Positions 56,040-64,000 of a stretch of 64,000 bases of DNA are shown in pieces; position 1 is the stretch's first letter; every line of letters starts with the position of its first letter. A program made the position numbers and the translations under genes. The DNA is from Taudactylus pleione (taxonomy: Eukaryota; Chordata; Amphibia; Anura; Myobatrachidae). The stretch spans positions 12,249,501 through 12,313,500 of the forward strand of contig JAUIMM010000016.1 of NCBI GenBank assembly GCA_031769625.1. The letters are read 5' to 3'. Under the pieces are notes generated by a model. It saw only the letters and a list, made by a program, of their open reading frames with translations, was not told the DNA's origin and searched no databases.

Positions 56040-56340
56040 GTTAGGGCTGGCTGGGCTGTGTAGTGTAGTGTAGTGCAGAGTAGTGTTGTGCTGTGCTGTG
56101 CTGCGCTGTGCTGCTGTTGTCCACTACTTCAAAGTCCATAGGGGCTGGCTGTGTTGTGCTATGCTGCTGTTGTTAATAGGGGCAGTGTCCACTACTTCAA
56201 AGTCCATAGGGGCTGGCTGGACTGTGTTGTGCAGTCAGTTCTCCATAGGGGCTGTGTCCACTCCAAAGTCCAGTGCAGTGTCCCAGTCCTAAAGGGGTGC
56301 TGTAGTGTTGTCCAGGGGGTGCTCTGTCCATCAGGGGTGC
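56040..56340 (+). repeat. Short repeats after hAT promoter (copy 2)
   Basis: TGTGCTGTGCTG runs and the unit TCCATAGGGGCTGGCTG, spaced by TGTCCACTACTTCAAAG, occur several times. Copy 1 has CCATAGGGGCTGGCTG units at the same place. The open frames here are repeat by-products. Confidence 0.82.
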
Positions 56341-56349
56341 TCCCCCCAA

Positions 56350-59300
56350 GTGCAAAAAAAATAATATTTTTTGTGTGTTTGTGAATTGTGTGCGCAGTAG
56401 CCGCACGTGCATCAACAAAGTAGTGCCAAGCGTGCGCCTGTGTCATAAGTAAAGGGCCGGCTGGCTTGACCGTTAAAGGGTGCTGTAACCCCCAAAGTAC
56501 ACTCCAGTCCAAACCAAAAAAAAAATTATTTTCTGTGTTTGTGAATTGTGTGCGCAGTAGCCGCACGTGCATCAACAAAGTAGTGCCAAGCGTGCGCCTG
56601 TGTCATAAGTAAAGGGCCGGCTGGCTTGACCGTTAAAGGGTGCTGTAACCCCCAAAGTACACTCCAGTCCAAACCAAAAAAATAATTATTTTCTGTGTTT
56701 GTGAATTGTGTGCGCAGTAGCTGCACGTGCATCAACAAAGTAGTGCCAAGCGTGCGCCTGTGTCATAAGTAAAGGGCCGGCTGGCTTGACCGTTAAAGGG
56801 TGCTGTAACCCCCAAAGTACACTCCAGTCCAAACCAAAAAAAAATATTTCTGTGTTAGTGAATTGTGTGCGCAGTAGCCGCACGTGCATCAACAAAGTAG
56901 TGCCAAGCGTGCGCCTGTGTCATAAGTAAAGGGCCGGCTGGCTTGACCATTAAAGGGTGCTGTAACCCCCAAAGTACACTCTAGTCCAAACAAAAAAAAA
57001 AAATATTTTCTGTGTTTGTGAATTGTGTGCGCAGGAGCCGCACATGCATCAACAAAGTAGTGCCAAGCGTGCGCCTGTGTCATAAGTAAAGGGCTGGCTG
57101 GCTTGACCGTTAAAGGGTGCTATAACCCCCAAAGTACACTCCAGTCCAAACCAAAAAAATATATATTTTCTGTGTTTGTGAATTGTGTGCGCAGTAGCCG
57201 CTCGTGCATCAACAAAGTAGTGCCAAGCGTGCGCCTGTGTCATAAGTAAAGGGCCGGCTGGCTTGACCGTTAAAGGGTGCTGTAACCCCCAAAGTACACT
57301 CCAGTCCAAACCAAAAAAAAAATATTTTCTGTGTTTGTGAATTGTGTGCGCAGTAGCCGCACGTGCATCAACAAAGTAGTGCCAAGCGTGAGCCTGTGTC
57401 ATAAGTAAAGGGCCGGCTGGCTTGACCATTAAGGGTGCTGTAACCCCCGAAAGTACACTCCAGACCAAACCAAAAAAATATTATTTTCTGTGTTTGTGAA
57501 TTGTGTGCGCAGTAGCCGCACGTGCATCAACAAAGTAGTGCCAAGCGTGAGCCTGTGTCATAAGTAAAGGGCCGGCTGGCTTGACCGTTAAAGGGTGCTG
57601 TAACCCCCAAAGTACACTCCAGTCCAAACCAAAAAAAAATATATTTTCTGTGTTTGTGATTTGTGTGCGCAGTAGCCGCACGTGCATCAACAAAGTAGTG
57701 CCAAGCGTGCTCCTGTGTCATAAGTAAAGGGCCGGCTGGCTTGACCGTTAAAGGGTGCTGTAACCCCCAAAGTACACTCCAGTCCAAACCAATAAAAAAT
57801 ATATTTTCTGTGTTTGTGAATTGTGTGCGCAGTAGCCGCACGTGCATCAACAAAGTAGTGCCAAGCGTGCGCCTGTGTCATAAGTAAAGGGCCGGCTGGC
57901 TTGACCATTAAAGGGTGCTGTAACCCCCAAAGTACACTCCAGTCCAAACAAAAAAAAATATATTTTCTGTGTTTGTGAATTGTGTGCGCAGTAGCCGCAC
58001 GTGCATCAACAAAGTAGTGCCAAGCGTGCGCCTGTGTCATAAGTAAAGGGCCGGCTGGCTTGACCGTTAAAGGGTGCTGTAACCCCCAAAGTGCACTCCA
58101 GTTCAAACCAAAAAAATAATATTTTTTGTGTGTTTGTGAATTGTGTGCGCAGTAGCCGCACGTGCATCAACAAAGTAGTGCCAAGCGTGCGCCTGTGTCA
58201 TAAGTAAAGGGCCAGCTGGCTTGACCGTTAAAGGGTGCTGTAACCCCCAAAGTACACTCCAGTCCAAACCAAAAAAATATATATTTTCTGTGTTTGTGAA
58301 TTGTGTGCGCAGTAGCCGCACGTGCATCAACAAAGTAGTGCCAAGCGTGCTCCTGTGTCATAAGTAAAGGGCCAGCTGGCTTGACCGTTAAAGGGTGCTG
58401 TAACCCCCAAAGTACACTCCAGTCCAAACCAAAAAAAAATATATTTTCTGTGTTTGTGAATTGTGTGCGCAGTAGCCGCACGTGCATCAACAAAGTAGTG
58501 CCAAGCGTGCGCCTGTGTCATAAGTAAAGGGCCGGCTGGCTTGACCATTAAACGGTGCTGTAACCCCCAAAGTACACTCCAGTCGAAACAAAAAAAAAAA
58601 AAATTTTCTGTGTTTGTGAATTGTGTGCGCAGTAGCCGCACGTGCATCAACAAAGTAGTGCCAAGCGTGCGCCTGTGTCATAAGTAAAGGGCCGGCTGGC
58701 TTGACCGTTAAAGGGTGCTGTAACCCCCAAAGTACACTCCAGTCCAAACCAAAAAAATATATATTTTCTGTGTTTGTGAATTGTGTGCGCAGTAGCCTCA
58801 CGTGCATCAACAAATTAGTGCAAAGCGTGCGCCTGTGTCATAAGTAAAGGGCCGGCTGGCTTGACCGTTAAAGGGTGCTGTAACCCCCAAAGTACACTCC
58901 AGTCCAAACAAAAAAAAAAATATTTTCTGTGTTTGTGAATTGTGTGCGCAGTAGCCGCACGTGCATCAACAAAGTAGTGCCAAGCGTGCGCCTGTGTCAT
59001 AAGTAAAGGGCCGGCTGGCTTGACCGTTAAAGGGTGCTGTAACCCCCAAAGTACACTCCAGTCCAAACCAAAAAAAAAATTATTTTCTGTGTTTGTGAAT
59101 TGTGTGCGCAGTAGCCGCACGTGCATCAACAAAGTAGTGCCAAGCGTGCGCCTGTGTCATAAGTAAAGGGCCGGCTGGCTTGACCGTTAAAGGGTGCTGT
59201 AACCCCCAAAGTACACTCCAGTCCAAACCAAAAAAATATATATTTTCTGTGTTTGTGAATTGTGTGCGCAGTAGCCTCACGTGCATCAACAAATTAGTGC

Positions 59301-61345
59301 AAAGCGTGCGCCTGTGTCATAAGTAAAGGGCCGGCTGGCTTGACCGTTAAAGGGTGCTGTAACCCCCAAAGTACACTCCAGTCCAAACAAAAAAAAAAAT
59401 ATTTTCTGTGTTTGTGAATTGTGTGCGCAGTAGCCGCACGTGCATCAACAAAGTAGTGCCAAGCGTGCGCCTGTGTCATAAGTAAAGGGCCGGCTGGCTT
59501 GACCGTTAAAGGGTGCTGTAACCCCCAAAGTACACTCCAGTCCAAACCAAAAAAAAAATTATTTTCTGTGTTTGTGAATTGTGTGCGCAGTAGCCGCACG
59601 TGCATCAACAAAGTAGTGCCAAGCGTGCGCCTGTGTCATAAGTAAAGGGCCGGCTGGCTTGACCGTTAAAGGGTGCTGTAACCCCCAAAGTACACTCTAG
59701 TCCAAACAAAAAAAAAATAATTTTTTGTGTTTGTGAATTGTGTGCGCAGTAGCCGCACGTGCATCAACAAAGTAGTGCCAAGCGTGCGCCTGTGTCATAA
59801 GTAAAGGGCTGGCTGGCTTGACCGTTAAAGGGTGCTGTAACCCCCAAAGTACACTCCAGTCCAAACCAAAAAAATATATATTTTCTGTGTTTGTGATTTG
59901 TGTGCGCAGTAGCCGCTCGTGCATCAACAAAGTAGTGCCAAGAGTGCGCCTGTGTCATAAGTAAATGGCCGGCTGGCTTGACCGTTAAAGGGTGCTGTAA
60001 CCCCCAAAGTACACTCCAGTCCAAACCAAAAAAAAAATTATTTTCTGTGTTTGTGAATTGTGTGCGCAGTAGCCGCACGTGCATCAACAAAGTAGTGCCA
60101 AGCGTGCGCCTGTGTCATAAGTAAAGGGCCGGCTGGCTTGACCGTTAAAGGGTGCTGTAACCCCCAATGTACACTCCAGTCCAAACCAAAAAAATATATA
60201 TTTTCTGTGTTTGTGAATTGTGTGCGCAGTAGCCGCACGTGCATCAACAAAGTAGTGCCAAGCGTGTACCTGTGTCATAAGTAAAGGGCCGGCTGGCTTG
60301 ACTGTTAAAGGGTGCTGTAACCCCCAAAGTACACTCCAGTCCAAACCAAAAAAAAAATTATTTTCTGTGTTTGTGAATTGTGTGCGCAGTAGCCGCACGT
60401 GCATCAACAAAGTAGTGCCAAGCGTGCGCCTGTGTCATAAGTAAAGGGCCGGCTGGCTTGACCGTTAAAGGGTGCTGTAACCCCCAAAGTACACTCCAGT
60501 CCAAACCAAAAAAAAAATTATTTTCTGTGTTTGTGAATTGTGTGCGCAATAGCCGCACGTGCATCAACAAAGGAGCAGCGCCAAGCGTGCGCCTGTGTCC
60601 CATAAGTAAAGAGCCGGCTGGCTCATTTCTTAAAGGCTGGTGTAACCCACAAAGTGCACTACTCTCCAGCAAATATAAAAAAAAATTTTCTTTGTTTGTG
60701 AATTGTGTGCGCAGTAGCAGCACGTGCATCAACAAAGTAGTGCCAAGCGTGCGCCTGTGTCATAAGTAAAGGGCCAGCTGGCTTGACCATTAAAGGGTGC
60801 TGTAACCCCCAAATTACACTCCAGTCCAAACCAAAAAAATATATATTTTCTGTGTTTGTGAATTGTGTGCGCAGTAGCCGCACGTGCATCAACAAAGTAG
60901 TGCCAAGCGTGCGCCTGTGTCATAAGTAAAGGGCCGGCTGGCTTGACCGTTAAAGGGTGCTGCAACCCCCAAAGTACACTCCAGTCCAAACCAAAAAAAT
61001 ATATATTTTCTGTGTTTGTGAATTGTGTGCGCAGTAGCCGCACGTGCATCAACAAAGTAGTGCCAAGCGTGTGCCTGTGTCATAAGTAAAGGGCCGGCTG
61101 GCTTGACCGTTAAAGGGTGCTGTAACCCCCAAAGTACACTCCAGTCCAAACCCAAAAAAAAATTATTTTCTGTGTTTGTGAATTGTGTGCGCAGTAGCCG
61201 CACGTGCATCAACAAAGGAGCAGCGCCAAGCGTGCGCCTGTGTCCCATAAGTAAAGAGCCGGCTGGCTCATTTCTTAAAGGCTGGTGTAACCCACAAAGT
61301 GCACTACTCTCCAGCAAAAATAAAAAAATATTTTCTGTGTTTAGC
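56350..61345 (+). repeat. 160-bp tandem array, about 31 units, inside hAT element
   Basis: Each unit has GTGAATTGTGTGCGCAGTAG, CCGCACGTGCATCAACAAAG, TAGTGCCAAGCGTGCGCCTG, TGTCATAAGTAAAGGGCCGG, CTGGCTTGACCGTTAAAGGG and CTGTAACCCCCAAAGTACAC, and then an A run and TATATATTTTC. Units are very alike, with A-run length the main difference. Higher-order copies exist: a rare unit with GTAGCCTCACGTG and AAATTAGTGCAAAGC recurs 479 bases apart (58791 and 59270). A divergent unit with AAAGGAGCAGCGCC and GTGTCCCATAAG recurs 645 bases apart (60571 and 61216). Because 160 is not a multiple of three, overlapping minus-strand open frames appear; they are not genes. Confidence 0.96.
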
Positions 61346-61376
61346 CGCACGTAGATATCAAATCGATATAACATAA

Positions 61377-63859
61377 ATGGAGGACCAAACTATCTCCGAT
61401 AAATATAAAATAGAGAAAGATCAAGAACCACTTCCTCCTAGTGCTGAAGCTGCTGCCACTAGTCATGACATAGACAATAACATGCCATCAACGTCGTCTG
61501 CCAAGGCCGATGCCCAATGTCATAATAGAGGGCACATACAATCCCAAATGACAAAGTTCAGGAAAATGACCTTGAAAAAAACATTTAAATCATCTGAAGA
61601 GAAACGTAAACTTGCCAATATGCCATTGACGACACGTAGTGGCAAGGAACGGCTAAGGTCGATCCCTAGTATGTTCATGACTAGTGGTTCAGCTTCACAT
61701 GACGATGGAAGCCCTCCTCCCACTAAAAAAATCAAAAGAGTTAGGCTGGCAAAAGCACAGCGAAGAACTGTGCTTTCTAAGAAGATATCACAAATCCCCA
61801 AGGAGTGGTGGTGGTTGTGATGCCTGACCTTCCCAGCACTGGACGGGAAGAGGTGGCTCTTTCCACCATTTGCACGCCCCCTGCAAGTGCTGAAAGGAGC
61901 ACCCACAGTCCACTTGCTGATATGCAAATTGAAGATGTCACTGTTGAAGTACAACAGGATGAGGATACTGGTGTAGCTGGCGCTGAGGAGGAAGTTGGCG
62001 AGGAGGATTCTGATGGTGATGTGGTTTGTTTAAATCAGGCTCCGGGGGAGACAGTTGTTGTCCGTGGGATGAAAAAGCCCATCACGGTCATGCCTGGGCA
62101 GAAGACCAAACATTCCACCTCTTTGGTCTGGCAATATTTCTATCCAAATCCGGACAACAACTGTCTTGCCATATGTACCTTATGTAAAGGTGGAATAAGT
62201 AGGGGTAGGAACGTTAACCACCTAGGAACATCCTCCCTTATACGGCACCTGCAGCGCGTTCATAATAAGTTACTGTCAAGTTCAGAAACTTTGGCTAAGA
62301 CCGTAAGCAGTCCAGGGACACCTAAATCCCGTTGTCCTGTTGTATCCAAGCACCTGCAAACCACACCGTCAACTCCCTCCTCGTCAATTTCCTCCTTAGT
62401 CAGGATCGGAAGTAGTCCTGCAGGCCATGTCACTGGCATGACTGACTCTCCTATCCCGGATTCCTCCGGAGGATCCTGCATTGCTACGCCTCCTGCTGCC
62501 GCTGCTGCTGTTGCTGCTGCTGGGAGTCGTTCATCATCCCAGAGAGGAAGTAGGAACACCACTACTTTTACTAAACAATTGACCCTCCAACAGTCCTTAG
62601 CAAGGAGGATGAAGTACGACAGCAGTCATCCTGAAGCAAAACGTATAACTGAGGCCTTGACTGCTATGTTGGTGTTAGACGTGTGTCCGGTATCCGCCAT
62701 TAGTGCAGTGGGATTTAGACAATTGCTGGAGGTAGTGTGTCCCCAGTTCCAAATCCCGTCTAGATTCCACTTCACTAGGCAGGCGATACCGAGACTGTAC
62801 AGAAACGTCAGAAAAAGTGTCCTCAGTGTCCTGAAAAATGCCATTGTACCCAATGTCCACTTAACCACGGACACGTGGACAAGTGGAACAGGGCAGACTA
62901 AGGACTATATGACTGTGACAGCCCACTGGGTAGATGTATCACCTTACGCAGCAACAGCAGCAGCGTCACCAGTCGCAGCATCTCAGAAATGCCTGCTCGT
63001 TCCAAGGCAGGCTACGCTGTGTATCACCGGTTTCAGTAAGAGGCACACCGCCGACAACCTCTTAGAGAAACTGAGGGAAATCATTGCCCAGTGGCTTACC
63101 CCACTTAGACTCTCCTGGGGATTTGTGATATCTGACAATGCCACCAATATTGTGCGGGCATTACATCAGGGCAAATTCCGGCACGTCCCATGTTTTGCTC
63201 ACACAATAAACTTGGTGGTGCAGAATTTTCTGAAAAGCAACAGGGGCGTGCAGGAGACGCTTTGGGTGGCCCGAAAAATTTCAGGCCACTTTCGCCATTC
63301 AGCGACTGCGTGCCGAAGACTGGAGCGCCAGCAAACACTCTTGAACCTGCCCAGCCATCACCTGAAGCAAGAGGTTGTGACGCGGTGGAACTCAACCCTC
63401 TATATGCTTCAGAGGATGGAGGAGCAGCAAAAGGCCATTCAAGCCTATACATCCACCTATGACATAGGCAAAGGAGGGGGTATGCACCTGACTCAAGCAC
63501 AGTGGAGAATGATTTCCGTGTTGTGCAAGGTTCTCCAGCCCTTCGAACTTGCCACACGTGAAGTCAGTTCAGACACTGCCAGCTTGAGTCAGGTCATTCC
63601 CCTCATCAGGCTTTTGCAGAAGCAGCTGGAGAAAGTGAAGGAGGAGCTAAGATGGAGCGATTTCGCTCGGCATGTGGGACTTGTGGATGAAGCCCTTCAT
63701 TCGCTTTGCCAGGATTCCAGGGTGGTCAATCTGTTGAAATCAGACCACTACATTTTGGCAACCGTGCTCGATCCTAGGTTTAAAGCCTATGTCTCTCTTT
63801 CCAGCCGACACAAGCCTGCAGAGGTGCAAAGACCTGCTTGTGAACACACTGTCAGCTGA
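61377..63859 (+). pseudogene. hAT transposase (ZBED-like), frame-shifted, nearly complete in window
   Basis: The first frame (61377-61820) gives MEDQTISDKYK, NMPLTTRSGKERLRSIPS and SKKISQIPKEW. The second (61805-63859) continues with an acidic linker. Copy 1 reads through the same place without a break, so a small indel near the GGTGGTGGTGG run at 61806-61816 separates them. The second frame has a BED zinc finger (residues 103-155: C124, C127, H148, H153), an alanine run, then the RNase H-like core. Core blocks are LTTDTWTSG, FVISDNATNIVRAL, CFAHTINLVVQNFL, VTRWNSTLYML and VLDPRFKAY, typical of hAT transposases related to ZBED proteins. A second frame change near 63795 moves the reading to SLQRCKDLLVNTLSAEAERD. 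The dimerisation domain is outside the window. Confidence 0.92.
62470..62530 (+). repeat. GCTGCTGCC-type triplet run in transposase
   Basis: GCTGCCGCTGCTGCTGTTGC and following CTGCTGCTGGG encode PAAAAAVAAAG within the linker between BED finger and catalytic core. A trinucleotide run of this type may vary between copies. Confidence 0.8.
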
Positions 63860-64000
63860 AGCGGAACGTGACACGTCAACGGCTCCTTCTTAATTTTCTC
63901 CCGCAACTGGGGCTGCCAGGAAAAAACTTAGGTATCCTAAGCAACTCGCTGGCGGTGATGCAGGGCAGGCAGGACCAAGTTTGGACATCTGGTCCGGACT

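Larger units (their letters stand above)
55813..64000 (+). mobile_element. hAT element copy 2, large, right end outside window
   Basis: The left terminus TAGGGGTGAGCAGG matches the TAGGGATGAGCGGG end of copy 1. It is followed by a foldback (GTTCGGATTTCTGAAATCCGAAC), a promoter stretch shared with copy 1, short CCATAGGGGCTGGCTG repeats, about 5 kb of 160-bp tandem repeats, and a near-complete BED-finger hAT transposase with two frame changes. The transposase C-terminal dimerisation part and right end lie beyond 64000. Copy 1 shows that the family makes 8-bp target duplications. Confidence 0.93.

Noticed and set aside
56350..61345. CRISPR-like or other regularly spaced array
   Set aside because: Units are contiguous 160-bp tandem copies with no unique spacers, and the window is eukaryotic.
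56192..61374. Many overlapping minus-strand open frames (100-160 codons) with the same peptide over the 160-bp array
   Set aside because: They follow the repeat period, shift frame from unit to unit and match no protein; they are by-products of a stop-poor repeat.
63105..63557. 150-codon minus-strand open frame opposite the hAT transposase
   Set aside because: Shadow of the transposase catalytic region on the plus strand.
1..64000. tRNA, rRNA or small nuclear RNA genes
   Set aside because: No A/B box pair with a cloverleaf, rRNA core or snRNA motif was recognised by eye; a covariance-model scan would be needed to exclude them.

Overview
The window is vertebrate nuclear DNA and most likely comes from an amphibian, probably a frog. 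It has one multi-exon gene with long introns, no operon-like gene packing, and a very dense load of DNA transposons, a Gmr1-type retrotransposon and a Penelope-like element. The amphibian call is an inference from gene and repeat style; I cannot name the species.

One host gene is visible. Nine consecutive plus-strand coding exons between 1811 and 50960 encode about 602 residues of a CLCA-family protein (calcium-activated chloride channel regulator, CLCA1-like). They cover a cysteine-rich segment, a von Willebrand factor A domain with all five MIDAS residues, a beta-sandwich region, and the first strand of a fibronectin type III-like domain. All splice junctions are GT-AG and reading frames join at every boundary. 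The 5' exons (signal peptide, HExxH metallopeptidase) and the last exons are not in the window.

The rest is intron filled with mobile elements. Main landmarks are: a Penelope-like element 3' end with a 55-bp inverted repeat (2087-2560); an internally deleted hAT element with a perfect 8-bp target duplication (7932-11214); a complete but decayed Gmr1-like LTR element whose integrase lies before reverse transcriptase and whose gag carries a SCAN-like capsid region (23396-29095); a dead Tc1/mariner (37792-39178); a deleted Ty3/gypsy fragment on the minus strand (44300-45398); and a large autonomous-type hAT element (55813 to beyond the window end) with about 5 kb of 160-bp tandem repeats between promoter and transposase. 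The two hAT copies are the same family.

Short non-autonomous families are abundant. One has 8-bp target duplications and a core resembling telomeric CCCTAA repeats. Another is made of chained palindromes, carries GGGCCTGATTCAG-type ends and 3-bp target duplications, and in one place is inserted into its own kind with a readable empty site. Minisatellites lie at 36.0, 47.4 and 52.9 kb. Intron stretches without recognisable features are listed as such.
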